Assembly (NCBI GenBank): GCA_029550525.1
Contig: JAKPHF010000078.1
Coordinates: 434,001 to 498,000, forward strand
Source of the DNA: Planctomycetota bacterium
GTDB taxonomy: Bacteria; Planctomycetota; Phycisphaerae; UBA1845; PWPN01
Direction of reading: 5' to 3'
Length of the DNA stretch: 64,000 nucleotides
The translations under genes were made by a program, and so were the position numbers. Below are positions 9,668-21,392 of the stretch, in pieces. The notes beneath the pieces were generated by a model. That model did no database searches, was not told the origin of the DNA, and worked only from the letters and a program-made list of their open reading frames with translations. The number at the start of each line of letters is the position of its first letter. Position 1 is the stretch's first letter.

Positions 9668-9745
9668 TAGTAGCTATCAGCTGTTAGCTGTCAGCTGTCA
9701 GCCGGATGCTTGGCTCACAGCTTACAGCTCATAGCTCACAGCTTC
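9668..9745. repeat. Heptamer repeat tract, CAGCTGT type
   Basis: About eleven 7-mers such as CAGCTGT, TAGCTGT, TTACAGC and TCATAGC follow each other, interrupted by CAGCCGGATGCTTGGC. The same arrangement, including CAGCCGGATG and GGCTCA, occurs in the opposite direction at 39354-39444. The tract fills the gap between the chelatase and the pseudopilin and creates a false in-frame start at 9706. Confidence 0.75.
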
Positions 9746-9765
9746 GCATGGGAAGGAACCAGATC

Positions 9766-10653
9766 ATGAACGTGGACACGACGATCGGGCCTGACGCAAA
9801 GGGGCGAGGTTTCACGCTCATCGAGGTGCTGGTGGTGGTGGCCATCATCGCCCTGCTCTTAACCATTCTGATGCCCTCGTTGTTCAGCGCCCGGGCTCAG
9901 ACGCGCGAGGTGGTCTGCCTGTCGAACCTGCATCAGCTCGGTCTGACCATGGAGATGTACGTCAGCACCTACAACTGTTACGTGCCGGTGGTGACGGAGA
10001 AAGGCGAGTACGGCCGGTGGCTGCGGCTGATCAGCAATCTTCGCTCGCAGCGAAACGAACCCCGCCGATCGTCGATCACGATCCTGGGCACGTGTCCATC
10101 GGTGCCCGAACGCGGCAAGGTTCTCCAGATTCAGAACCACCGGATGGACCGCGACATCTCGTACGGGTACAACTATATCTACCTGGGCGATTCGCGGTGG
10201 CTGTACAAGCCCGGCACGACGGGGCGTTTTCCGGTGCGCCCGACGAAGATCAAGTATCCGGCGGCAACGGTGGAGCTGGCCGACAGCGAGGGCACGGGCG
10301 GCTGGTGCCCGGAGCCGAACCCCTACACGCCGGACGCCGCCGACGGCAACGCCATCGGGCATCACGGGTTCATGATCGATCCGCCGGCGCTCCCGCCGGA
10401 CGCGACGAACGGCCCGGCGTACGCACCGGACAAGTGCCCCCTCTCGATCAAACCGGGGTTCAGCCGCGTGTCGAACCGCCATCGGCTGGGCACCGCACCC
10501 GACCGGCTGACCGTGAATCTCCCGCGCGGCGGATCGAACACGCTCTTCGTGGACGGCCATGCCACCTGGGTCGATCGCAAAAAGCTGGAGAGCCTGCCCG
10601 GCGAAGAGCCCAACAACAGCCTGTGGAACGGGCTCCAGCGAAAAGAGCCGTAG
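9766..10653 (+). CDS. Type II secretion/type IV pilin-like pseudopilin
   Basis: 295 aa. After a short charged leader comes GFTLIEVLVVVAIIALL, the prepilin peptidase site (G/F) with Glu at +5 and a hydrophobic helix. SNLHQLGLTMEMYV and a C-terminal NTLFVDGHATWV are typical of the large planctomycete pseudopilin group (DUF1559-like). The protein should be cleaved by a prepilin peptidase and held in the inner membrane or assembled in a fibre. ATG 9766 was chosen because GGAAGGAACC lies directly upstream; the frame upstream is repeat DNA. It interrupts the chelatase and ExbB genes, and no known link to either is recalled. Confidence 0.8.
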   Translation: MNVDTTIGPDAKGRGFTLIEVLVVVAIIALLLTILMPSLFSARAQTREVVCLSNLHQLGLTMEMYVSTYNCYVPVVTEKGEYGRWLRLISNLRSQRNEPRRSSITILGTCPSVPERGKVLQIQNHRMDRDISYGYNYIYLGDSRWLYKPGTTGRFPVRPTKIKYPAATVELADSEGTGGWCPEPNPYTPDAADGNAIGHHGFMIDPPALPPDATNGPAYAPDKCPLSIKPGFSRVSNRHRLGTAPDRLTVNLPRGGSNTLFVDGHATWVDRKKLESLPGEEPNNSLWNGLQRKEP

Positions 10654-10657
10654 TGTT

Positions 10658-10774
10658 TGGGGGCTGGGGATCGGGGGCTGGGGCCTGGGGCCGGCAGCGT
10701 TTGTTGCAGGCTCCGACCTTGCTCATCCCCGCAAGCCGGCACGAGTAGAGAATAAGGCGGGCAAGATGCCCGTC
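10658..10774. repeat. GGGGCTG heptamer tract plus RRGAY palindrome
   Basis: Positions 10658-10692 hold heptamers of the GGGGGCTGGGGATC kind. Positions 10756-10774 hold GGCGGGC-AAGAT-GCCCGTC followed by CCCCC. Together they fill most of the gap before the ExbB-like gene; no promoter is evident. Confidence 0.65.
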
Positions 10775-10806
10775 CCCCGAAAATTGGCACTCGCAGCGGT
10801 TAACCG

Positions 10807-11430
10807 ATGCTCGATATGCTCTCCAGGATTCTGTTCTTCATTTCCGGTTGCGCCCTGCTGCCGGTAATGGTGGCCCTGCTGGTGCTGGCCGGGTGGATGC
10901 TGCTGGTGCTCGGTGGCTTGTGCCGCGAAGCTTGGACTCGCTTCGCGCTGCGACGTGCCATCGGTGATCGATTGAACGACCTGCACGGCTCCGATCCGCG
11001 CGCGGCGGCACAACACGTCGCCGACCGCGCCGCTCCACTCGCGAGCGGCGGCTTTATCCCTCGCTACCTGCGTGCCTGCTGGATTCGCCCCGCCGCGGCC
11101 CATGTGGCCAGCCACGTGGTCGATGAGATCGAACTGGAGATGGCCCGTTCGGTGGCCGGCCTGTCCACGATCGCGCGGCTCGGCCCCATGCTCGGCCTGG
11201 CGGGCACGCTCATTCCGCTGGGGCCCGGGCTGGTCAGCCTTTCGCGAGGCGACGTGGCCGGCCTGGCCGGGCAACTGGTGGTCGCCTTCAGCACCACCAT
11301 CGTCGGTCTGTTGATCGGCATGGCCGCCTTTTCCTGTGCTCACATTCGCCGAGGCTGGTACGCTCGCGATCTGGCCACCATCCTGTTTCTCGAACAGGTG
11401 CGCGCCGGTGAGGAGGCGATGCGAACATGA
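10807..11430 (+). CDS. MotA/TolQ/ExbB-type proton channel protein
   Basis: 207 aa. An N-terminal transmembrane helix (residues about 8-33) is followed by a cytoplasmic helical region, then two more helices around ARLGPMLGLAGTLIPLG and VVAFSTTIVGLLIGMAAF, which are the conserved pore region of MotA/TolQ/ExbB proteins. Such pentameric channels use proton flow to drive a partner in the periplasm. The stop codon overlaps the next ATG (ATGA at 11427), so translation is coupled to the DUF2149 gene. In hmu-type loci the pair is thought to energise haem uptake or the CobN-like protein; here no TonB gene is visible. No clear ribosome binding site precedes ATG 10807. Confidence 0.8.
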   Translation: MLDMLSRILFFISGCALLPVMVALLVLAGWMLLVLGGLCREAWTRFALRRAIGDRLNDLHGSDPRAAAQHVADRAAPLASGGFIPRYLRACWIRPAAAHVASHVVDEIELEMARSVAGLSTIARLGPMLGLAGTLIPLGPGLVSLSRGDVAGLAGQLVVAFSTTIVGLLIGMAAFSCAHIRRGWYARDLATILFLEQVRAGEEAMRT

Positions 11431-11804
11431 GGTCTAACTCCGGACGACGGCGGAACCGGGCCATGGTCCTTTACCGCATGGGCGATGACGACGGCGCGCC
11501 GGAATTGTCGTTGCTGAACCTCGTGGATTTGATGCTGGTCTTTTCCGTGGGCCTGATGATCGCCCTGGTCAGCTACTACGGCCTGCACGATCTGGTCTTC
11601 GAACCGGAAGCGGTCGTGATGGTCAAGAACCCCGGCCGCGAGGAGCTTGAGCTCATCGTCAAGAAGCCCGGCAAGATCGAGCGCATGCGCCTGACGCAGG
11701 AGAACCTGGACGGCGAAGGCGTGCGCATCGGCACGGCCTATCGCCTTCGCTCCGGCGAAATCGTGTACGTGCCCGAGAACGACCCGCCGCCCGCCCAACC
11801 GTGA
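11427..11804 (+). CDS. DUF2149 protein (ExbD-like partner)
   Basis: 125 aa. After a basic N terminus, LSLLNLVDLMLVFSVGLMIA forms a single membrane helix containing an Asp, in the place where ExbD/TolR keep their essential aspartate. The C-terminal periplasmic part reads EELELIVKKPGKIERM and ends in a Pro-rich tail. DUF2149 proteins are found next to ExbB-like channels in CobN/HmuS loci of Bacteroidota and methanogens; that is recalled, not searched. It overlaps the ExbB-like gene by 4 nt, and probably forms the channel's rotor/stator partner. Confidence 0.75.
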   Translation: MRSNSGRRRNRAMVLYRMGDDDGAPELSLLNLVDLMLVFSVGLMIALVSYYGLHDLVFEPEAVVMVKNPGREELELIVKKPGKIERMRLTQENLDGEGVRIGTAYRLRSGEIVYVPENDPPPAQP

Positions 11805-11817
11805 CTGACATTGGAAG

Positions 11818-11886
11818 GCTTGAGACCTGAGTCCTGAGGCTTGAGGAGGCGTTTTGTCGGAGGACAAGGCGGGCGAGACGCCCGCC
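11818..11886. repeat. TGAGGCT heptamers and RRGAY palindrome
   Basis: TGAGACC TGAGTCC TGAGGCT TGAGG (11820-11846) is a 7-bp-periodic tract repeated at 51931-51959. GGCGGGC-GAGAC-GCCCGCC (11868-11886) is a perfect 7-bp-arm palindrome. It ends 6 nt from the stop of the kinase gene on the other strand, between convergent genes. Confidence 0.7.
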
Positions 11887-11892
11887 CCCACG

Positions 11893-14800
11893 TCACCACA
11901 ACTTGATCTTGCCGTCCTGGCCGGAGGTGGCGATGCGATCGCCCTGAGGGCTGAAGCGGACACAGGTAAGTGGACCGCTGTGGGCACGGATGGTGCAAAC
12001 GTTGCCGGCGCTGGCGACATCCCAAAGCTTGAGCATCATGTCCGCGGTGCCCGCAGCCAGGCGCCGCCCGTCGGGACTGAAGTCGATCCACTGCACCGAC
12101 GGGCGGCCGATGAGGGACGCTTTTTGAGCACCGGTTCGCACGTCCCACAACAGGATGCTGCCGTCCTGGTGAGCGGTGGCCAGCGTGGCCCCGTCAGGGC
12201 TGAAGCAGGCCGTGTTGAGACCCGAGGCGGTAGCGAACGAGGTAATCTCGGTTGCCGATGGCACGTCATACAATCTGATTTCGCCTTCCTCTGAGGCGGT
12301 GGCCAGATACGCACCGTCGGGACTGAAGGCCACAGCCTGCAGCGAGATCGTGTGTCGAAGCCGTGCGTGCAATCGTCCGCTGTTGGTCTCCCAGAGCGTG
12401 GCGTACGAGCCGGATGCCGCGGCAAGCAGCGCACTGTCCGGACTGAAGGCGACACACTGCACGATACCGTCCAAACTTTCCAGGCGAGTTCGTGGCCTGC
12501 CGCTCGCCGCATCCCAGAGGCGGATCGCCCGATCCGCTCCACCGGAGGCGATGACCGTGCCATCCGGGCTCCAGGCCAAAGCCAGCACGGGGTATCGATG
12601 CTCGGTCATCACCAGTAATTGCTCGCCGGTGTTCACATCCCACACACGCACGTTGTTGTCGGCCGGTTCGCTCTCCGGACGGCCGCTCTGACTCTGGCCA
12701 CCGCCGGAGGCGATGCGCGAGCCGTCGGGACTGAACGCCAGGCGGAGCGCGGAACCGGCGTGGCCGGCGAGAATGCGGGCCTCGACCGGTCCGGTGCTGG
12801 GCCACGCCTTGAGCTTGCCGTCCATCCCTCCCGAGTACACCCGGCCGCCCGCGGGGCTCCAGGCCACGGCCCGGCCGCCGCCGCTGTGGGCGGAGTACGT
12901 GCAGACGACCTCGCCGGTAACGACGTTCCAGACCTTCAGCGTGCGATCCGACTCTTGACCCGAGCCCGGCACGCGGGGAGCGCCGGCGGACGCGAGCAGC
13001 TTGCCGTCGGGACTGAACGCGACCGCTTCGACGAATCCCTCGTGGCCGCTGAGAGTCAATAATACGTCCCAGGTAGTCGTGTCGAAGACCTTCAGCGTGC
13101 CCACGGGGTCGCCCCCGCTCGGCGGGAGTCCGCCGCCGGAACTCACCCGCTTGCCGTCGGGGCTGTAAGCGATGGAGAGGATACTCGTCGAATGAGCGGG
13201 CACTTCGCGCACGAGTTCGGCGGTGGCCGCGTCCCACACGCGAAGCTTGCTCATATCGCGTTGCGGCCCGAGGAACTCGCCGGTAACCACATGACGACAG
13301 TCTGGGCTGAATGCCGCGCACGAGACCTCGCCGTCGTGAGCGGCGGTGGTTCGCAACACGTTCCCGCCGGCCACGTCCCAGAACGTCAAGACCTTGCTTC
13401 GGCCGCCCGCCACGAGGCATTGGGAATCCGGACTGAAGGCGACGCATTGGATGGCTTCACCGTCCTGGAGCGTGCGCGACGTGCCGGTGGTCGCATCCCA
13501 CAGACGAAGCGTCCGGTCGCGGCCACCGGATGCAATCCAGCGCCCGTCGGGGCTGTATGCCACCGCGTTCACCTGACCAGCATGGCCAGTGAACTCCGCG
13601 AGGGATGCGCCGGAGACGGCATCCCAAATCCGGATGACGCCGTCGCCGCCGCCCGTCACGATGCGCTGTCCGTCAGGACTGACGGTCACCGCGACCACGC
13701 ACCGCGAATCGGCGGCTATGTCCAGAAGAGCCGCCGATTTCACCAGTCGCGCGAGGTAGCCCCATTCCCAGCCGCGCAAGTCGGGCGGGCAGGCGTCCAG
13801 CATCTGCTGGGCTTGCGTGAGGTATCTTTGTTCGTACGCATTGTGTGCCAACGCGATGCGGTTGAGATAAGTCGTCTGCCGAAGCCGCTCGGCCTGCTCC
13901 TCGGCGCGAGCTCGCTCGGCTTCCGCGATGGCGTGAGCCCGGCGGGCCTCGGCAGCCTCGGCGTCGGCGCGAAGGCGCTGGCGATTTTGCTCGCGTTCGG
14001 CCTCGAGGGCCCGGTCGCGTTCGGCGGCCGCCTGGCGCCACAGCGAGATGGAGCCGACCAGGAAAATGCTGATGAGCAGCGCATAGGCGGCGGCAACCAG
14101 GACCGCCACGCGGTGGCGCCGGAGGTTCTTGCGCAGGACATACCAGCCGCTGTCGCCTTTGGCGGCCACCGGCTCGCCGTTGAGATATCGTTCGATGTCG
14201 CGGCCCAACTCGCCCGCCGACTGGTATCGCCGCTGCGGTTCTTTGCGCAGGCACTTGAGCACGATGGCCTCGACGTCGCTGTCGATGCCGCGGCGGATGG
14301 CGCCCGGTCGAACCGGCTCGGCGCTCACGATCCGGTTGAGCACGTCGCGCATGGGGCCGACCACTTCGTACGGGAACCGCTCGGTCAGCAGGTAATACAG
14401 GATGACGCCCAGCGCGTACACGTCGGTCCGGGTGTCGATCTCGTCGAGGTGTCCCTGGGCCTGCTCCGGACTGGTCCACGGCAGGCTGCCCACGAATTGG
14501 CCGACGGCGGTCATGTCGGCGGTGCCGGGATCGTCGGCCGGATCGCCGGTGGTGGACTTGGCCAGGCCGAAATCGAGCACGTGGGGCCGGCCTTCCTCGT
14601 CGATGCGGATGTTTCCAGGCTTGAGATCGCGGTGAATGATGCCCTTGATGTGGGCCGCGTTGACCGCTTCGCAGATGGCCACGAACAAGCGCAGAATCTG
14701 CTCGACGGTGCGCGGACTGCTGGTCAGCCAGACGTCGAGCGGCGCGCCCGAGATGTAATCCATCACGAAGAAGTGGCAGTTGGCGGCGATGCCACTGTCG

Positions 14801-15231
14801 TGAATGGTCACGATGCTGGGATGCCGCAGCGCTCCGAGCACCTGGACCTCGCGTTCGAACCGGGCCCGGTCGCGCCAGCCGGCAAACGGACCTTCGCGCA
14901 TGACCTTGATGGCGACCATGCGGCGAGTGGCTTTCTGCACGGCCTGATAGACCACGCCCTGGCCGCCGCGATGAATTTCATCGAGGATCTCATAGCCGGG
15001 CAGCAGGTCCTGCGGCAAAGGTGGAGTCGCCGCCGCCCCGCCCGAACCGGTCAGCCCCGGCAGGACCTGGCCGACCATGCCGAAGTGGGCTCGCAGTTCG
15101 TCGGCGATATCCGGGTTGGCGTCCAGGATCTCTTGCTCGCTCACGGCTTCTCCACGCTGCTTGCGATCCAGATACTCGTTGAGAATCTGGCCGATCCGCA
15201 GGTCCTGAGAATCCGTAAGTTCGGCGTCCAT
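11893..15231 (-). CDS. Membrane Ser/Thr protein kinase with two WD40 propellers
   Basis: 1112 aa. Residues about 78-340 are a protein kinase: VAIKVM Lys, HRDLKPGN catalytic loop near 199, DFGLAKS near 219, so it should be active. A membrane helix (VAVLVAAAYALLISIFLV, near 375-393) follows, then an Arg/Glu/Ala-rich coiled coil to about 455. The rest contains 14 WD40 repeats ending GxxRLWD-like, exactly two seven-blade propellers, with the last blade ending at the stop codon. The kinase would face the cytoplasm and the propellers the other side of the membrane. This architecture is abundant in planctomycetes; substrates are unknown. The gene is divergent from the histidine kinase gene. Confidence 0.85.
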   Translation of the reverse strand: MDAELTDSQDLRIGQILNEYLDRKQRGEAVSEQEILDANPDIADELRAHFGMVGQVLPGLTGSGGAAATPPLPQDLLPGYEILDEIHRGGQGVVYQAVQKATRRMVAIKVMREGPFAGWRDRARFEREVQVLGALRHPSIVTIHDSGIAANCHFFVMDYISGAPLDVWLTSSPRTVEQILRLFVAICEAVNAAHIKGIIHRDLKPGNIRIDEEGRPHVLDFGLAKSTTGDPADDPGTADMTAVGQFVGSLPWTSPEQAQGHLDEIDTRTDVYALGVILYYLLTERFPYEVVGPMRDVLNRIVSAEPVRPGAIRRGIDSDVEAIVLKCLRKEPQRRYQSAGELGRDIERYLNGEPVAAKGDSGWYVLRKNLRRHRVAVLVAAAYALLISIFLVGSISLWRQAAAERDRALEAEREQNRQRLRADAEAAEARRAHAIAEAERARAEEQAERLRQTTYLNRIALAHNAYEQRYLTQAQQMLDACPPDLRGWEWGYLARLVKSAALLDIAADSRCVVAVTVSPDGQRIVTGGGDGVIRIWDAVSGASLAEFTGHAGQVNAVAYSPDGRWIASGGRDRTLRLWDATTGTSRTLQDGEAIQCVAFSPDSQCLVAGGRSKVLTFWDVAGGNVLRTTAAHDGEVSCAAFSPDCRHVVTGEFLGPQRDMSKLRVWDAATAELVREVPAHSTSILSIAYSPDGKRVSSGGGLPPSGGDPVGTLKVFDTTTWDVLLTLSGHEGFVEAVAFSPDGKLLASAGAPRVPGSGQESDRTLKVWNVVTGEVVCTYSAHSGGGRAVAWSPAGGRVYSGGMDGKLKAWPSTGPVEARILAGHAGSALRLAFSPDGSRIASGGGQSQSGRPESEPADNNVRVWDVNTGEQLLVMTEHRYPVLALAWSPDGTVIASGGADRAIRLWDAASGRPRTRLESLDGIVQCVAFSPDSALLAAASGSYATLWETNSGRLHARLRHTISLQAVAFSPDGAYLATASEEGEIRLYDVPSATEITSFATASGLNTACFSPDGATLATAHQDGSILLWDVRTGAQKASLIGRPSVQWIDFSPDGRRLAAGTADMMLKLWDVASAGNVCTIRAHSGPLTCVRFSPQGDRIATSGQDGKIKLW

Positions 15232-15716
15232 GCGTTACCACTTTACCCGCCGCTAGGCCCGGCGTCACCGCAACCGCATACCTAATACGTCGGCAGCCCC
15301 TCACAGGTCGATTGAGCGAGCGTCCGCTCGGAACGCGCCTCTTCTTCCCGGACGCGTTTCTCGAAGCCGCCCAGGCATGAGTGGAGCCGCATCCGATAAA
15401 GCAGCCGGCGGAGCCCACCGTGCGGAACAAAGGGCCGAAGCCACAAGATGGGGCGGTTACCTCCTGAGAGGGAGACAGGACGCAATGAGCCGGCATCTTA
15501 TGGGCCGGCCAGCCCGGCGGCCGCACCGGCCGGCCGAAGCGCAAAGCCCGGAGTGTAAAGTGCTTGTCCCGTCGGGTCGATGCCAATGTGAGCAGGCCCG
15601 GAGTCTGTCGATCCCGACACGCGCTTTAGGGGGCCGGGCGGTCAAGTCAGCAGCCTTTCGGGGGGCCGGCGGTTTTTGCGAGGCGACCCGCGTCGTAGCC
15701 ATAAGCCGGAGTTCTG
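15232..15716. other. 485-nt divergent intergenic region with structured leader
   Basis: No gene is seen on either strand. The part nearest the histidine kinase is rich in strong hairpins (see 15448-15526 and a GC-rich CCGGCC region following it). Phrases CGCAAAGCCCGG at 15540 and GGACGCAA at 15477 stand out. A long structured 5' leader for the histidine kinase operon is likely; no clear -35/-10 pair was found. Confidence 0.4.
15448..15526 (+). promoter_or_regulatory. Candidate GEMM-like (c-di-GMP-I-like) leader RNA
   Basis: A GAGA tetraloop hairpin (CTCCT-GAGA-GGGAG, 15461-15474) is followed by GGACGCAA (15478-15485) and then a GCCGGC/GCCGGC hairpin leading into AGCCCGG. The order recalls the class-I c-di-GMP riboswitch (GNRA-capped stem, GGACGCAAAGCC, AGCCGGGUU), but GACGCAA is followed by UGAGCC and four extra bases intervene, so it is not canonical. 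Its place upstream of c-di-GMP-related genes makes it worth testing. Confidence 0.25.
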
Positions 15717-18610
<2,894 letters not shown>

Positions 18611-18614
<4 letters not shown>

Positions 18615-21193
18615 GCCCGAACAATCGCATTCTCGTGGCCACGGACGATCCCGCTACCGGCGTCGCCCTCCGTTGCGCGCTGGAACAGGCCGATTACGAG
18701 GTCCGCGTGACTGCGCTTGAATCGTTTCCGCCGATGGTGGAGGAGTACAAGCCGGATCTGATTCTACTGGATACGCCGCTGCCGGGCGGGGATGGCGTGG
18801 CTTCGGGTCCGACGCCACCGATCGGCGAAATCCCCGTGATCTATGTCACCGATGCCGGCGAACAGGAGCAGGTGTTGGCGGCGTTGGCGGCCGGCGGCTG
18901 TGACCATCTGGCCCGGCCCTTCTCCGCCCGCGAAGTGCAGGTGCGAGTAGCCGCCCATCTGCGGCTTCGCAAGCTCGAGCAGGAGCTGCAGCATAAAAAG
19001 AGCGAAGTGCAAGAGCTGGTCCGCACGGATTCGCTGACCGGGCTGCTGACCCGGCGGGCATGGGAAGAGCAGTTGGCCCGTCAACATGACGTATCACAAC
19101 GCTACGGCCGGCCTTACAGCGTGCTCATGATCGATGTGGATCACCTCAAGGCCTACAACGACGCGTACGGTCACCAGGCCGGCGACGAGTGCCTGTGCCG
19201 CATCGCCCGGGCGATGGAATCGGTGTGCCGCCGAGCGGATTGCCTGGGCCGATACGGCGAGGAGACGTTCGCCGTAGTCGCTCCCGAAACCGACGGGGCC
19301 AAGGCCGTTCGACTGGCCGACCGCATCCATCGGGCGATTTGGGCGCTAGCCATCCCCCACGCGGCCGCGACCAGCCCTGCTCGCATCACAGCCAGCATCG
19401 GCGTGGCTGTCAGCGGCGGGCGGCCCTGGGAGCATGTGCTGACCCGAGCGGACGCCGCCCTGCTGGTCGCCAAGCGCGCGGGCCGGAACATGGTCTATCT
19501 CGACCCTGACATTCACACGGCCCCCGAATCGGCGACTGCGAGCGACAGGCCCTCAACCTCGAACGAGTCGAACGAGCAGATCGAAGTGCTGGTCGTGGAT
19601 GACGACCCGACCAACCGGGCCGTCTGCAAGGGCTGCTTGCGCCGCACCGGTTACATCATCCGCGAAGCCGAGGATGGCCTCGACGCGCTGGAGAAGGTTC
19701 GCGAGCATGCTCCCGACGTGATCATCATGGATGTGATGATGCCCAACATGGACGGGCTGGAATGCACGCGAGCCTTGCGGGCCGATCCCGAAACCCGCGA
19801 CATTCCGATCATCATCGTCAGCGCGTTGTCCCGGACGGAGGATATTCTGGCCGGACTACAGGCCGGAGCGGACGAGTACATTTCCAAACCCATCCGCTCT
19901 TCGGAGCTGATGCTGCGCGTGCAATCGATGGCCCGCCTGAACCGCGAGCGGCTCGACCTGCTGCGCAGCTACGAACAGCGTGGGCGGCAGATGCGGATCC
20001 TCACCCGCTTGGTCGAGTTCTGCCGCGCGATCGGCGTCTCGAAGTCCGTCGACGACATCCTGCAGCAAACCGTGTCCGTGGTGGCCGACGTCATGGATTG
20101 CCGGCGGGTCTCGATCATGCTGCCCGATGCGACCGGAGAGTCGCTGAACATCGTGAGTTCCATCGGCCTGGAGTGCGACCTGGCCCAGACCGTCCGCGTG
20201 AAGCTCGGCGCGCCCATCGCCGGCGAGGTCTTCGCTACAGGCCGGCCGATGGTCGTAAACAGTGCCCTGGAGGCCGGAGCAAGCGGGAACGACTATTCGG
20301 CTCCGTACTTTGCCAGTATTCCGCTGGTGTCGGCTCCCTTGGACGCGGCCGGGCGCGTGGTCGGCGTGCTCAACGCGACGGAGAAGGCCGGCGGAACACC
20401 CTTCGAAACCCGCGACCTGGAATACATCGAGTTGATCAGCAAGGTGGCGGGGACCGCTCTGCACGACCTGCGGATGCGCGAGGCACACGACCAGGCGTCG
20501 GACTCCATCATGGTCGGGCTGGCCAGCCTTGCCGAGTGTCGAGATACTGACACCGGAAAGCATCTCGAGCGCGTCACCCAGTTCTGTCTGCTGCTGGCTC
20601 GGGCTCTGCGCGAGACGGACCGCTATCGCGAACAGATCGACGACGAGTTCCTGTACAATCTCGAACGAGCCGTGCCGTTGCACGACATCGGGAAAGTGGC
20701 CATTCCCGACGACATTCTCCGCAAGCCGGGCAAGCTCACGGATGAAGAGATGAAGATCATGCGAACGCATGCGGAGGTGGGCGGCAGCACCATCGAGTCC
20801 TTGATGGCACGAGCGCCCGGCGTCTGTTTTCTGGAGATGGCCCGTGACATCGCCCGCCATCATCACGAGCGATTCGACGGATGCGGTTACCCCGACGGGC
20901 TGGCCGGCCGGCGTATTCCGCTGGCTGCCCGGATCGCGGCCGTGGCCGACGTGTATGACGCCTTGACCACGAGACGCGTGTACAAAGAGGCGTTCAGTCA
21001 CGCCAAGGCGTCCGCCATCATCATCGAAGGGTCGGGCACGGCCTTCGATCCCGACGTGGTCGAAGCTTTCATTCAGCAGGAACAGGCCATTGCCGCGCTG
21101 GCCGAGACGCTGGCCGACGCTCTCCCGCGGACCCGGGAACCGGCGGCCTCGCCAGCGCCGGAGCCGGTCTCCACCGTCCTTTCCGTCCAGTGA
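18611..21193 (+). CDS. REC-GGDEF-REC-GAF-HD-GYP regulator
   Basis: 860 aa. In order: a degenerate receiver (1-115; the phosphoacceptor region reads LILLDTPLPGG), a GGDEF domain (130-300), an intact receiver (VLVVDDDP near 324; IIMDVMMPNMDG), a GAF domain (460-630) and an HD-GYP domain (640-815). HDIGKVAIPD near 690 and DGCGYPDG near 757 are complete, predicting c-di-GMP hydrolysis. The GGDEF signature reads RYGEETF, with the second Gly, Asp and Glu changed, so synthesis is unlikely; the domain may bind nucleotide instead. It overlaps the hybrid kinase gene by 4 nt (ATGA), so it is probably the output of that phosphorelay. Confidence 0.85.
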
Positions 21194-21216
21194 GCTTCGC
21201 GCGAACGGCAACATTC

Positions 21217-21380
21217 GGGGGGCGACCGTCTCGCCCGCCTCGGCCGGAGTAAGCGATCCGGTTCCTCTTGTGGTGCACGCTTCCAGCGTGCACGCGCGAC
21301 GTCAGTACCACAATGCTGCCGCACCTGCGCTGAACGCGTCCGCCGGCATCAGCAGGGATCGACGCGGACGAGACGCCCGC
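21217..21380. repeat. Cluster of dispersed palindromes
   Basis: GGGCGA-CCGTC-TCGCCC lies at 21220-21236 (imperfect member), GTGCACGC-TTCCA-GCGTGCAC (perfect 8-bp arms) at 21273-21293, and GCGGAC-GAGAC-GCCCGC (one mismatch) at 21364-21380. The middle element with its flanks TGTGGTGCAC and CCACAATGC recurs at 49581-49634. The gap between the convergent regulator and methyltransferase genes consists almost wholly of these. Confidence 0.7.
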
Positions 21381-21392
21381 CCCCCAGCGCTT

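Noticed and set aside
9668..9745. CRISPR array
   Set aside because: Units are only 7 bp, direct neighbours without spacers, and no cas gene is present.
13192..15285. 697-aa open frame on the plus strand
   Set aside because: It is the antisense of the WD40 kinase gene, kept open by high GC; the composition is Ala/Arg/Gly/His-rich with no domain.
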